A stretch of 64,000 nt of DNA from Methanomicrobium mobile BP (GCF_000711215.1 NZ_JOMF01000008.1:45314-109313); one strand, 5' to 3'. Counted from the first letter of the stretch, positions 8,384 to 17,658 are shown. Notes: generated by a model not told the origin, from the sequence alone. A program made the numbers and translations.

Positions 8384-10285
8384 TCAGTCACGTTTCTCCG
8401 CGTTCTTTGCAGCCTCGGCATGGGACTTCATTGCCTCGACATGCTTCTTAATCTCGGCATCGCGAAGGACATTGCGTCTTATCTTGCCAGAGATCGTCTT
8501 CGGAAGGTCATCCACGAACTCGATCACACGCGGATACTTGTAAGGTGCCGTCGTTCTCTTCACATGCTTCTGAATATCTATTACCAGGGAATCAGACGGT
8601 TCATACCCGTCCTTAAGCACCACAAACGCCTTTACGACCAGTCCGCGGATCGGATCGGGTGAACCTACGACGGCTACCTCTTTCACGCTCGGGTGCTCCA
8701 TGATTGCCGATTCCACCTCGAACGGACCGATTCTGTAACCGGAACTCTTGATGACGTCATCGCTCCTGCCAACAAACCAGAAGTAACCGTCATTGTCCAT
8801 ATACGCCTTGTCGCCGGTATAGTAGAAACCGTTCGAGAACGCCGCTTTGTTCTCCTCGGGATTGTCCACATACTCCATGAACATGCCGACGGGCTTCGGA
8901 TTGACCTTAATCGCCATTCTGCCGACCTCGCCGATGCCGACCTTCTTTCCGTTGTCGTCGTGAAGCTCGATATGCCATCCCGGTGACGGCTTACCCATCG
9001 AACCGGGCTTGACCTCCATGCACGGGAATGTGCCGATACAGAGAGTAAGTTCGGTCTGACCGTATCCTTCGTAGATTGTAAGACCCGTTCCCTCTTTCCA
9101 GACCTTGATGACCTCGGGATTGAGCGGTTCGCCGGCACTGCAGCAGTGACGGAGAGATTTAAGGTCGAACTTGTGCAGATCCGCCATAATCAGCATACGG
9201 TAGATTGTCGGCGGACAGCAGAACGAGGTAATCTCATACTTCTCGAGAATCGGAAGGATCTCGGTCGCATTGAACTTGCCGCGATAGTCGTAGACGATAC
9301 TGCATGCACCCTGAATCCACGGACCGAAGAACTTGCCCCACGATGATTTGCCCCATCCGGTATCGGAGAGCGTGAGATGCACGTCGTCTTTCTTCAGATC
9401 GAGCCAGAAGGCCCCGGTTGTCAGATGTCCGAGAGCAAGGGCATGGTCATGCATAACCATCTTTGCATCGCCCGTGGTTCCCGAGGTGAAGTAGATAACC
9501 ATCGGATCGGATGAACGCGTCTTTTCAATGCCGCTCATCACAAGTTTGCTGGATACGGGCGCGGGGTAGTCAAGCTCCACAAGGTAGCTGATCCAGTTGT
9601 CGCGAACGCCGTCCACGACAAGCCTTGAGCGAAGCGAGGGACATTCGGGGCAGATCTCCTCGACCTTGGATGCGTTCTCCATATTCGTGACGATCATCTT
9701 GAATCCGGCGGCATTAGCACGGTATTTTAGATCTTTGGGCGTCAGCATCGTCGGACAGGGGATGAAGACCGCACCTAGTTTAATGCAGGCCAGCGCAAAG
9801 AACCACCATTCGGGGACACGCGGGAGCATGAGAGCAACGCGGTCGCCCTTCTTGATGCCGTATTTGAGAAGCATGTTTGCCGCTTCATTGGACTTGTTCG
9901 TAATCTGATGGAATGAAAATGCCTTTTCATAGCCGCTCTGATTAATCCAGACCATTGCACGCTTATTTCTGTCGATCTTGCCCCATGCGTCCACGACATC
10001 GAATCCGAAATTGAAGTATTCGGGAACGTCGATCCTGAAATTGTTGTAGACCGTGTCATAGTCCTCCATGTTGGGAATGCTCTTCGGTATTCTGTCGCGA
10101 AGTGTCAGGAGTTCGGTTACGCACCTATTGGCGGCATCGGATTTTGCACCGACCGCACCGCCTTCGGCAACACCTGCTCCGCAGAGATCGTTTATCCATT
10201 CCGAACGGGATTTACCCTGTTTTGCAGACAAATCATCTATCTTTCCGACGAGTTTGTCATCCATAGTTACGGAAAATCGCACCAT
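8384..10285 (-). CDS. Acyl-CoA synthetase (AMP-forming) with N-terminal ribbon-helix-helix domain
   Basis: The enzyme part activates a carboxylic acid to acyl-AMP and then acyl-CoA. It shows the phosphate-binding loop YFTSGTTGDAKMV, GYGQTE, YYTGDK and the C-terminal PKTISGK with the catalytic lysine; it resembles medium-chain or branched-chain acyl-CoA synthetases. The substrate is not determined. The first 45 residues (from MVRFSVTMDD) form a ribbon-helix-helix DNA-binding domain, with the beta strand RFSVTMD and a helix containing SRSEWINDLC, in one frame with the enzyme. I start at ATG 10285 because a TATA box lies about 30 bases upstream and the frame further upstream codes for nothing recognisable. 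Length is then 633 residues. Self-regulation is inferred from the fusion and the flanking inverted repeat. Confidence 0.88.
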   Translation of the reverse strand: MVRFSVTMDDKLVGKIDDLSAKQGKSRSEWINDLCGAGVAEGGAVGAKSDAANRCVTELLTLRDRIPKSIPNMEDYDTVYNNFRIDVPEYFNFGFDVVDAWGKIDRNKRAMVWINQSGYEKAFSFHQITNKSNEAANMLLKYGIKKGDRVALMLPRVPEWWFFALACIKLGAVFIPCPTMLTPKDLKYRANAAGFKMIVTNMENASKVEEICPECPSLRSRLVVDGVRDNWISYLVELDYPAPVSSKLVMSGIEKTRSSDPMVIYFTSGTTGDAKMVMHDHALALGHLTTGAFWLDLKKDDVHLTLSDTGWGKSSWGKFFGPWIQGACSIVYDYRGKFNATEILPILEKYEITSFCCPPTIYRMLIMADLHKFDLKSLRHCCSAGEPLNPEVIKVWKEGTGLTIYEGYGQTELTLCIGTFPCMEVKPGSMGKPSPGWHIELHDDNGKKVGIGEVGRMAIKVNPKPVGMFMEYVDNPEENKAAFSNGFYYTGDKAYMDNDGYFWFVGRSDDVIKSSGYRIGPFEVESAIMEHPSVKEVAVVGSPDPIRGLVVKAFVVLKDGYEPSDSLVIDIQKHVKRTTAPYKYPRVIEFVDDLPKTISGKIRRNVLRDAEIKKHVEAMKSHAEAAKNAEKRD

Positions 10286-10298
10286 TGTGAATAGTGAT

Positions 10299-10341
10299 TG
10301 TGGTGCTAAGTATATAATACTTTCCGAGATTATGCACCACA
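10299..10341 (-). promoter_or_regulatory. TATA box enclosed by a perfect 8-bp inverted repeat
   Basis: On the plus strand TGTGGTGC (10299-10306) and GCACCACA (10334-10341) are perfect inverted copies separated by 27 bases. Between them lies the archaeal TATA box GTATTATATA (10311-10320, minus strand), 26-35 bases before the ATG at 10285, so the mRNA should be nearly leaderless. Protein bound at both arms would block TBP/TFB or polymerase access. The neighbouring ribbon-helix-helix domain is the obvious candidate binder; this is inference. Confidence 0.7.
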
Positions 10342-10552
10342 TACATAAATTTTTTACAAACGGCGCACCAAAATACATGTGTATATCGGCATGTCGGTAT
10401 TTTAAGGTGCCTTTGTCAATGTATGTGCGGTGCAACAGGGGTACAATGCGATGCAATGATGTGCCATATGGTGCAGTTTAACGACATTGCCGTGCTGCCG
10501 TCTGCTGCCGCAATTCGATGCGGTGCGTCATCGGTGTTTATCGTCGGTGTAT

Positions 10553-10766
10553 GTATGATGCGAATGCTGTATGGTGCGAATGTTTGTATAATGAGGATAT
10601 CTGTATAATGCGAATGCCTGTATGGTGCGGATGTTTGTATAATGAGGATATCTGTATAATGCGAATGCCTGTATGGTACGAATGTTTGTATGGTATGGAT
10701 GTCCGTATAATGCGAATGTTTGTATGGTGCGGATGTCTGTATAATGCGGATGCATGTATGATATGA
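10553..10766. repeat. 17-bp tandem repeat in 51-bp higher-order blocks
   Basis: Units of the type GTATAATGCGAATGCCT start every 17 bases from 10569 to 10756, with one 16-base unit before them, giving about twelve copies. Sets of three units recur as 51-bp blocks, the first two nearly identical. Because 51 is a multiple of three, long open frames appear on both strands; they are artefacts of the repeat. It lies between the two acyl-CoA synthetase genes. No spacers are present, so it is not CRISPR. Confidence 0.9.
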
Positions 10767-10826
10767 TATCGGTTTTGAAAAATGAAAATAAAAAAATGAA
10801 AAATGAAAAAAAGAAAAAAGGTTAGA

Positions 10827-12692
10827 TTATTCCCCTTTTGACTTCTTAAGCTCGATCTCGCGGAGTTCGTTTCTCTTGATCTTTCCGGATATGGTCTTTG
10901 GGAGTTCTTCCACGAACTCAATGACACGCGGATACTTGTAAGGCGCCGTTATCTCCTTGACGAACTTCTGAATATCAACAATCAGCTCGTCACTCGGTTC
11001 ATATCCGGAATTAAGGACAATAAACGCCTTGACGACCATACCGCGTATTCGGTCGGGTGTGCCGACAACCGCCGATTCCTTGACCGCGGGATGCTCCAGA
11101 AGTGCCGATTCGACCTCGAACGGACCGATTCTGTATCCCGAACTCTTAATGACATCATCGTTTCTGCCGACGAACCAGAAATATCCGTCTTCGTCGCGGT
11201 ATGCCTTATCTCCGGTATAGTAAAATCCGTTCACGAACGACTCGCGGTTCGCCTCTTCGTTGTTGAGGTATTCGACGATAAGACCGACGGGTCTGGGATT
11301 GAGCGAGATGGCAATTCTGCCCTCCTCGTAGTCCTTCACGGGTTTTCCTTCGTCATCGTGAAGCTCGATATTCCAGCCGGGCGAGGGCTTGCCCATCGAA
11401 CCGGGCTTGTTCTTGATACAGGTGAAGGACGCTATCGCACAGCAGGTCTCGGACTGACCGTATCCCTCGTGAATCGTAAGACCGGTTCCCTCCTCCCAGA
11501 TTCTGATAACCTCGGGATTCAAGGGCTCGCCGGCACTGCAGCAGTGGCGAAGCTCGGAGAGATCGAATTTGCTTAAATCCGCCAATATCAGCATGCGGTA
11601 GATTGTCGGCGGACAGCAGAAACTCGTAACCTCATACTTCTCGAGGAAGGGCAGAAGCTGGGTTGCCTCGAATTTGCCCCTGAAATCAATTACAAGCTGA
11701 CATGCGCCCGCAATCCACTGACCGAAGATCTTGCCCCACGCACATTTCGCCCATCCCGTATCCGAGGACGTGAAGTGGACGTCGTTTGGTGTAAGGTCAT
11801 GCCAGAGTTCGGCGGTAACGCGGTGACCGAGCGGATACGCATTGTTGTGCAGCACCATCTTCGGCTCGCCCGTGGTGCCGGATGTGAAATATATAAGCAT
11901 CGGATCTTTGGAGCGTGTGCGCAGATCCGCGGGCATACTGACGGATTTATGGGATACCGGCGCCGGATAGAGAAGTTCCATCGGATAGCTCGCCCAGTTC
12001 TCGAGCTCTCCGTCGACGACCATCCTTGTCCTCAGCGTCGGGCACTGCTTGCAGATCTTGTTGATCTTGGGTGCATTCTCAAGGTCGGTGATGACCATCT
12101 TGAACTTGCCGGCATTTATTCTGTATTTGAGGTCCTTCGGTGTAAGCAGAGTCGGACACGGACATACAACCGCACCGAGTTTTATGAGTCCGATGACAAA
12201 TATCCACCATTCGGGGACGCGGTGCAGCATAATCAGAACGCGGTCGCCTTTGTTTATATTGTATTTTAACAGGATATTTGCGACCTGATTCGAGAGATTC
12301 TTAAGATCGCGGAATGAATACTTCTTCTCCAGACCCTGCTGATTGGTCCAGATCATTGCAAGTTTGTTTCTGTCGGTCTCCGCCCACTTGTCTATGACAT
12401 CGTATCCGAAGTTAAAGTATTCGGGAACGTCTATCGAGAATGTCTTGCATGTCTCCTCGTAATTCTTCATATTGTAGGCTTTCTCAAACGGCACTCTTGA
12501 TACGGATTCTTCGGGAATGCTCTCGGCGCCGCTGGCTTTATCGATTTCGCTCTGCGGAATTCTCCAGAGTCTGCCGATCTTTACCCCCTTCATCTGACCG
12601 TCACGAAGCCATGTGTGTACCGTACGCGCCTCGACCTTGAGTGCGTCGGCAACTTCCTGAGGCGTGAAGTACTTCTCGGAGTCTTTGTTCAT
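10827..12692 (-). CDS. Acyl-CoA synthetase (AMP-forming) with N-terminal excisionase-type HTH domain
   Basis: A paralogue of the enzyme at 8384-10285 with very similar sequence from residue 75 on. Motifs are YFTSGTTGEPKMV (268-280), YGQSE (411-415), TGDK (493-496) and PKTISGK with catalytic Lys604. Here the N-terminus (about residues 7-53) is a winged HTH of the MerR/excisionase type: FTPQEVADALKVEARTVHTW, then GRLWRIPQSEID. Thus the two synthetases carry unrelated DNA-binding domains. The ATG at 12692 begins the HTH and no other start would keep it. The likely role is acyl-CoA formation for biosynthesis, with possible sensing of substrate state; regulation is inferred from the fusion and the inverted repeat at 12722-12773. 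Confidence 0.9.
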   Translation of the reverse strand: MNKDSEKYFTPQEVADALKVEARTVHTWLRDGQMKGVKIGRLWRIPQSEIDKASGAESIPEESVSRVPFEKAYNMKNYEETCKTFSIDVPEYFNFGYDVIDKWAETDRNKLAMIWTNQQGLEKKYSFRDLKNLSNQVANILLKYNINKGDRVLIMLHRVPEWWIFVIGLIKLGAVVCPCPTLLTPKDLKYRINAGKFKMVITDLENAPKINKICKQCPTLRTRMVVDGELENWASYPMELLYPAPVSHKSVSMPADLRTRSKDPMLIYFTSGTTGEPKMVLHNNAYPLGHRVTAELWHDLTPNDVHFTSSDTGWAKCAWGKIFGQWIAGACQLVIDFRGKFEATQLLPFLEKYEVTSFCCPPTIYRMLILADLSKFDLSELRHCCSAGEPLNPEVIRIWEEGTGLTIHEGYGQSETCCAIASFTCIKNKPGSMGKPSPGWNIELHDDEGKPVKDYEEGRIAISLNPRPVGLIVEYLNNEEANRESFVNGFYYTGDKAYRDEDGYFWFVGRNDDVIKSSGYRIGPFEVESALLEHPAVKESAVVGTPDRIRGMVVKAFIVLNSGYEPSDELIVDIQKFVKEITAPYKYPRVIEFVEELPKTISGKIKRNELREIELKKSKGE

Positions 12693-13061
12693 GACTACAT
12701 GTATGTATCTCTAGTAGATTAATGTTGTTTTACGTCACGACACTGCACCGCAATTTCTGACACAAAACAACATAGTACGCCAAAGCAATCGCTTACCCGT
12801 TACCTCAAAGTACTTCGGATGCACCGTCACACCCGTCCGGACACGTCCCTGCACACCGGACATGCCCGACACTCCGGGACACTTCGGGACACGTTCAACA
12901 CTGCGAACAATTTATGATCTCAGCCCCGCTTTCACCGGCAGCTATCTTACGCCATATGCCGTCATGAAAGGAAAACATCTTTTTTTAACGGCAATTTGCC
13001 CATATTTTCGCAAAGAAATAGTTAATATTATGCTAAGGCGGACTGAAAATTATATACACAA
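12693..13061. other. Divergent intergenic region between acyl-CoA synthetase and TBP
   Basis: Apart from the inverted repeat at 12722-12773, positions 12830-12895 hold a degenerate repeat rich in CGGGACA and CCGGACA units. A TATA-like TTAATATTA at 13021-13028 lies about 34 bases before the TBP start and is the likely TBP promoter. No coding frame is convincing. Confidence 0.6.
12722..12773 (-). promoter_or_regulatory. Perfect 10-bp inverted repeat upstream of HTH-acyl-CoA synthetase
   Basis: ATGTTGTTTT (12722-12731) and AAAACAACAT (12764-12773) are exact inverted copies with 32 bases between them, ending 30 bases before the ATG at 12692. No strong TATA box is visible within or beside them. 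The arrangement parallels, with different sequence, the repeat in front of the RHH-fused paralogue, as expected if each enzyme's own domain binds its own operator. Confidence 0.6.
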
Positions 13062-13616
13062 ATGTCTGATAAGAAATACGAGTCCCTGAAAATAGAAAAT
13101 ATAGTTGCCTCGGGAGAAATAGCGGACACAATCGATCTGGAAAAGATATCCAAGAACATTGAGAACTGCGAACTCAATACAAAACGCTTCCCGGGAGCGG
13201 TCTACAGAATAGAAGATCCTAAGGTAGCATCCCTCATCTTCTCCTCGGGAAAGGTTGTTCTTACGGGATTACGCGACAAAGACGAACTTCCCCGCGGATT
13301 AAAGAAGATCATCTCGTCGCTCGGAAAAGTGGGAATAAAGACATTCGACGAACCGCGGGTTGCGATAACAAATATTGTCTGCTCATACGATATCGGAAAG
13401 CAGATCAACCTTAACCGCGTTGTAGTGACCTTAAATCTCGAAAGCATCGAGTATGAGCCGGAACAGTTCCCGGGTCTCGTCTACAGAATCGACGATCCCA
13501 AGATTGTCGCCTTAATCTTCTCCTCCGGCAAAATAATCCTCACCGGCGGCAAGAATATCGATGACGTAAAACGCGGTCTGGACTTCCTCGAGCAGAAACT
13601 CGACAGCATAATGTAG
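13062..13616 (+). CDS. tbp: TATA-box-binding protein
   Basis: The general transcription factor that recognises the TATA box and recruits TFB. At 184 residues it has the normal archaeal length. The two direct repeats are clear: FPGAVYRIEDPKVASLIFSS in the first half and FPGLVYRIDDPKIVALIFSS in the second, each followed by GK-[VI]-[VI]-LTG. The start ATG has no ribosome site close by (TATACACAAATG), fitting a leaderless or short-leader mRNA. It is a single gene, followed by an A+T-rich gap. Confidence 0.98.
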   Translation: MSDKKYESLKIENIVASGEIADTIDLEKISKNIENCELNTKRFPGAVYRIEDPKVASLIFSSGKVVLTGLRDKDELPRGLKKIISSLGKVGIKTFDEPRVAITNIVCSYDIGKQINLNRVVVTLNLESIEYEPEQFPGLVYRIDDPKIVALIFSSGKIILTGGKNIDDVKRGLDFLEQKLDSIM

Positions 13617-13731
13617 ATCTCCCGATTTGACCCAAATACGAAAAACGGAAAAAAATCTTTTTATATTTTATTTGTAATTTTTTAAATTCCAAATTTTTAA
13701 TTTCTTAAATTTTTAAATTTTAAATTTTTAA

Positions 13732-16440
13732 TCACTGCCAGAACTTGTGGTTCTTGATATAATTTCTCTCCGCCTTTAAGATCTCCATATAAAACTCATC
13801 GCCCTTCTTAAATGTCGCAATTATTCTGGATACGGAATCGGGACCGACACCCCTTGCGGCAAACGCGGTTACCGCCGCCTTTCCGCTTGATAGAACAATG
13901 TTGGCGTTACGAAGCATCTTTACCTCAACGGCACGCTCTTCCGGCGTCTTTGTCTTCTTCGTCGCAATTTTGATATTGTCTTCCTCATAGGGCTTGAGCG
14001 CCGCAATCAGCCTCGCACCGCACTTCGGGCAGACAATCTCGTCGGGAACGCGCCCTACCGTGGTCCTGCTCTTCCAATCGCGGCAGTTCATGCAGAAGAG
14101 AATGATATTGTCATTCTCCAGCCTGTTCTTTATCGTCGTCAGAACCGCGGCATCCGCCGACTGCGGTGGGATTACATCCCGCGACGAAGATATACCCTCG
14201 CGCCCGATGGCACTCAGCGGCGCTATAACGACATCGCAGGCACCCGAATGAATCTCCGAGAGGATAAGTTCCGCCTTATCCGTGTCCATATTTATTGTGA
14301 AAAGCTCGCGATAGGCTTCTTTTTGTATGACGGTATTGTCGAAGAGTTCGGTCAGGCGGTGAATGCTTATCTTTTCGTAATCGGCATCGGAATCGATTGC
14401 ACCGAACTTCTTTGCGACCTGAACCAGCTTCCATTTGTAGATTGCCGTGCGCTTAAGGGCAAGCTGGAGAATCCCGCGAACAGACTGCGGATCTATCGAC
14501 CTTATCACTTCCAGGACGTCGGTCGAGCGGATTCCGCTCGTGAGTCTGAACACGATTCTGTATGCTCCGACCTCTATCCCCACCGAACTTCCGAAACGTG
14601 CGGCAAGAAGAACCGAGATAACGCGTCCGAGAGCCTCGTTTCCTTTGTGACCGCCGCAGACGTTTAAGACGACACCGTCGGGGTAGTATTCGATTGTAAT
14701 CAGATTGTCCGATGCAATCGGCGAATTCGTATGCACCATACCCTCGAGAAAACTCTCGGCAAACCTGCGCGAGACCGCATCCGTCTTATATCCCGCAAAA
14801 TCGCCGGTACGCCTGAGTCTGCCGACCTCGCGTGCAACATCGAACGGAACCGGGATCTGCTCACCCTCCCATGACGGCAGTTCGCCCTGAGCCTTCTTGG
14901 TCGGCTCCACCTTGATGATGCCGTCCTCGATTGCAAGAACGCGCCAGAGCTGACCTTTTGTTATGAAAGCCGCGCCCGTATAGATAAAACCGACGACAAA
15001 GGACTCGTCCAGAGTTCCCACATTCCTGCGCGAGACTATATCGTAGACTTTGACCTTTTTCTCGTCGTTTATCATCGAAAAGTTGGAATACAGATAATCT
15101 CTCGTCCTGCCGGTCTTGATTATCATACCCGATTCCGTCTTTATCATGCGGTGCTTGACCATCTGACCTGCGACGGTCTCTATGAGTTCGTCGAGGGTCT
15201 GTGCCCCGCAGTCCGAGAATACCGCCGTCCTCTCGAGAATATCATGCAGACGCTCGAAGGATATCTCGCCGTATTCGACCGCAATCGCGGCAATCTGGTT
15301 GGCAAGGACGTCGGCGGCATTCCTGATGAGAGTCAGATCCTCGCATTCGTTCGAAAGTCCGCGCCTCACGATAACGACGGACTCCAGAAGATCGTCAAAG
15401 CCGGTTGCAAGAATCCGCCCCACCGAGACCGTATCGAGTTTGTGACCGGCACGGCCTACCCTCTGAAGAAGTCGCGCCACCTCACGCGGAGAACCGAACT
15501 GAATCACCTGACCGACATGCCCTATATCGAGACCGAGTTCCATCGAGGACGTGCATATGAGGGCTTTGAGTTCGCCGCGCTTGTATCTGTCCTCGGCGTC
15601 GATCCTGACCTCGCGAGAGAGAGAGCCGTGGTGCACGTCGACATCGCCCCTCTCAATCAGTTCGTGACCCAGAGCTTCGGCGGTCACCCTCGTATTCACG
15701 AAGACGAGGGAGGAATCCTTCGAGTCTATCGCTTTTTCGACGGCTTTCACCTGCTCCGTGAAGGATTCGCCGGCATACTTCACGTCGACCGAGAGCAGGG
15801 GGGCGACGGGTATGTTGACAAGCTCATACGGTCGCTTTCCGCAGAGATACTCGGCAACGGCATCCGGATTGCCGACCGTTGCCGAGAGTGCAATCCGCTG
15901 GAATTCGCCGGAATACTCCCGCAGGCGCTCAAGTCCGACCGCAAGCTGTGCGCCGCGCTTGTTGCCGGCAAGCTCGTGAATCTCGTCCACGATGACGTAA
16001 CGCACGTTTTTCATGTGCTCCCGCAGTTTTTTGCCGGTGAACATCGCCTGAAGAGTTTCGGGTGTCGTTATAAGCAGGTCGGGCGGCTTCAATGTCTGTT
16101 TTCGTCGCTCCGCCTGTGTCGTATCGCCGTGGCGGACGCCGACGGTAAGCCCGAGTTCATGGCACCACCACTCGAGGCGCAGGAGTATGTCGCGGTTCAG
16201 AGAGCGCAGCGGCGTTATGTATATCGCCTTAAAGCCGCTGCCTTCGGTAGAAAGCAACTTGTGAAATACGGGGAGCATGGCGCTCTCGGTCTTGCCCGTG
16301 CCCGTGGGTGCGATACAGAGGGTGTGACTGCCGCGCATTATAGGCGGAATCGTCTGTTCCTGCGTATCCGAAAGCTCCGTGAAGTTCCTTTTCTTCAAAA
16401 GAGCCTTTATTCTGTCGTCAAGCGAGTCTGCGGCGCCCAT
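13732..16440 (-). CDS. lhr: Lhr-core ATP-dependent helicase
   Basis: A large superfamily 2 helicase acting on DNA or DNA/RNA hybrids in repair and recombination. The Q-motif region is followed by Walker A APTGTGKT (residues 44-51), the DEIH box in VIVDEIHEL, SATVGN, and motif VI RLLQRVGRAGH. The C-terminal Lhr region follows, with a zinc ribbon of two CxxC pairs (FCMNC and CPKCG). An ATG at 16440 follows the upstream stop directly (TGAgATG); a GTG four codons earlier is less likely. The gene lies in the conserved pair with the phosphoesterase upstream. About 900 residues is normal for archaeal Lhr-core. Confidence 0.93.
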   Translation of the reverse strand: MGAADSLDDRIKALLKKRNFTELSDTQEQTIPPIMRGSHTLCIAPTGTGKTESAMLPVFHKLLSTEGSGFKAIYITPLRSLNRDILLRLEWWCHELGLTVGVRHGDTTQAERRKQTLKPPDLLITTPETLQAMFTGKKLREHMKNVRYVIVDEIHELAGNKRGAQLAVGLERLREYSGEFQRIALSATVGNPDAVAEYLCGKRPYELVNIPVAPLLSVDVKYAGESFTEQVKAVEKAIDSKDSSLVFVNTRVTAEALGHELIERGDVDVHHGSLSREVRIDAEDRYKRGELKALICTSSMELGLDIGHVGQVIQFGSPREVARLLQRVGRAGHKLDTVSVGRILATGFDDLLESVVIVRRGLSNECEDLTLIRNAADVLANQIAAIAVEYGEISFERLHDILERTAVFSDCGAQTLDELIETVAGQMVKHRMIKTESGMIIKTGRTRDYLYSNFSMINDEKKVKVYDIVSRRNVGTLDESFVVGFIYTGAAFITKGQLWRVLAIEDGIIKVEPTKKAQGELPSWEGEQIPVPFDVAREVGRLRRTGDFAGYKTDAVSRRFAESFLEGMVHTNSPIASDNLITIEYYPDGVVLNVCGGHKGNEALGRVISVLLAARFGSSVGIEVGAYRIVFRLTSGIRSTDVLEVIRSIDPQSVRGILQLALKRTAIYKWKLVQVAKKFGAIDSDADYEKISIHRLTELFDNTVIQKEAYRELFTINMDTDKAELILSEIHSGACDVVIAPLSAIGREGISSSRDVIPPQSADAAVLTTIKNRLENDNIILFCMNCRDWKSRTTVGRVPDEIVCPKCGARLIAALKPYEEDNIKIATKKTKTPEERAVEVKMLRNANIVLSSGKAAVTAFAARGVGPDSVSRIIATFKKGDEFYMEILKAERNYIKNHKFWQ

Positions 16441-16441
16441 C

Positions 16442-17647
16442 TCAGTCCTCACCCCGTCTTGAGCCCTCGATATCGGGGCGGTTTCTTAAGCGATCTCCCG
16501 AACGCTTACTCCGGCGCCCGCTGTGCCCGCTGCTCCCGTTATGCTCTTTTCGCTTTTTTCGCTCTTTGCGCCCGTTACGCACGGGAATCTTCTTCTCTTC
16601 ACCCTCGTCAATGAGGTTTCCGAGCGTGTTTATGTATGTGCCGTCGCTTAAGAAGACCTCGGCGTCGGATGTGTTTATGCACCTTGACAGCGGTCCGAGT
16701 CTGCTCAATTTCAGTTCGCGGACATCAATGCCGCCGGCAAGCTCAAAGAATGCGGGCACAAAGAGAACATGCGTATTTGCCGTCTTTTCGGCGAAATTTA
16801 CGTCGGGTTCGGCATCGTTCGATTCGTTGTCATTCGTTTCGCCATTATTCTGTACGGCATCACCCGCCGTATCCGCATCACACGCGCAACTCTCGGAAAG
16901 TGCCGCTCTGCCGCGGGCTTTCCTTCCTGCGCTTTTTCCCGTTTTGTCCGTTTTCTCCGCTTTGCCCGCGTCCCTCTTCGAACCGCCGCCTTTACCTGCC
17001 TTCAAAGCCGCAGCCCCGCCTTCACCCTCATCGGAATAGGAACCCGATGATTCCATCCCGAAAAATCCGCCGTATTGCTCGTTCTTCCTGTATTTTGAGA
17101 TGAATTCATCGGCATCGAGGCTGCATAGGAGATATGCGGGCTGCGAACGCAGCGAGCATCCTACCTCGTCATAAAGGCAGACCACGGGATGTGCGTGACC
17201 GCATACGATAAGTCTTCCGAGGAGGTCACCCGAGGGATATGTATGTCCGTGAATGTATCCGACGCCGTCTATGACCGCACCTTCTTTATCGAGGAGTTCG
17301 TCCGCCTCCAGAAAACGCTCGATGCCGACATCGTGGTTTCCGGGCAAGACCTTAAAGGGGACTTTCTCGCGAATCTTCGAGAATATCCTAGGCATCTCGT
17401 TTATCTCCTGCCATGTCGTCACGGGAATGGAGTGTTTGACGTCGCCCAGAAGAACCAGCAGGTCACATTTCGACTCGTCAATGCACTTTAAAAGCCGATT
17501 CAGACGCTCATCGCTGTTGCTTTGTATGTGAAGACCGTGGCGCGCCAGAAAAGTCTCCGCACCGAAATGCGCATCGGCGACGACCAGCACCCGCATCGTG
17601 TTCACGACTATGAGTGCGGGTCCCTGCGGCATAAATTCGGGCATCAT
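16442..17647 (-). CDS. SbcD/Mre11-related metallophosphoesterase, Lhr partner
   Basis: A calcineurin-like metallophosphoesterase of the archaeal SbcD-related type. The metal motifs are seen in order: DAHFG, GDVKH, GNHD and GHAHP. In many archaea this gene sits directly before lhr, as here, which points to joint work in nucleic acid repair. It is longer than usual (401 residues against roughly 240). About 100 residues of low-complexity Ala/Gly/Asp/Asn sequence interrupt the chain after residue 200. A basic tail of Arg, Lys and Gly ends the protein and could bind nucleic acid. Confidence 0.85.
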   Translation of the reverse strand: MMPEFMPQGPALIVVNTMRVLVVADAHFGAETFLARHGLHIQSNSDERLNRLLKCIDESKCDLLVLLGDVKHSIPVTTWQEINEMPRIFSKIREKVPFKVLPGNHDVGIERFLEADELLDKEGAVIDGVGYIHGHTYPSGDLLGRLIVCGHAHPVVCLYDEVGCSLRSQPAYLLCSLDADEFISKYRKNEQYGGFFGMESSGSYSDEGEGGAAALKAGKGGGSKRDAGKAEKTDKTGKSAGRKARGRAALSESCACDADTAGDAVQNNGETNDNESNDAEPDVNFAEKTANTHVLFVPAFFELAGGIDVRELKLSRLGPLSRCINTSDAEVFLSDGTYINTLGNLIDEGEEKKIPVRNGRKERKKRKEHNGSSGHSGRRSKRSGDRLRNRPDIEGSRRGED

Positions 17648-17658
17648 TTTCGGTTTCC

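Noticed and set aside
10518-10766. Open frames on both strands through the 17-bp repeat
   Set aside because: They arise because the 51-base block length is a multiple of three; products are repeats of MRMPVWCGC type without start signals or family resemblance.
10553-10766. CRISPR array
   Set aside because: Units are 17 bases, directly adjacent, with no unique spacers, and there are no cas genes in the window. The same holds for the array at 39675-39794.
15151-16614. 487-codon plus-strand frame opposite lhr
   Set aside because: It is a shadow of the Lhr gene, whose helicase motifs are complete; the opposite frame has no recognisable domain.
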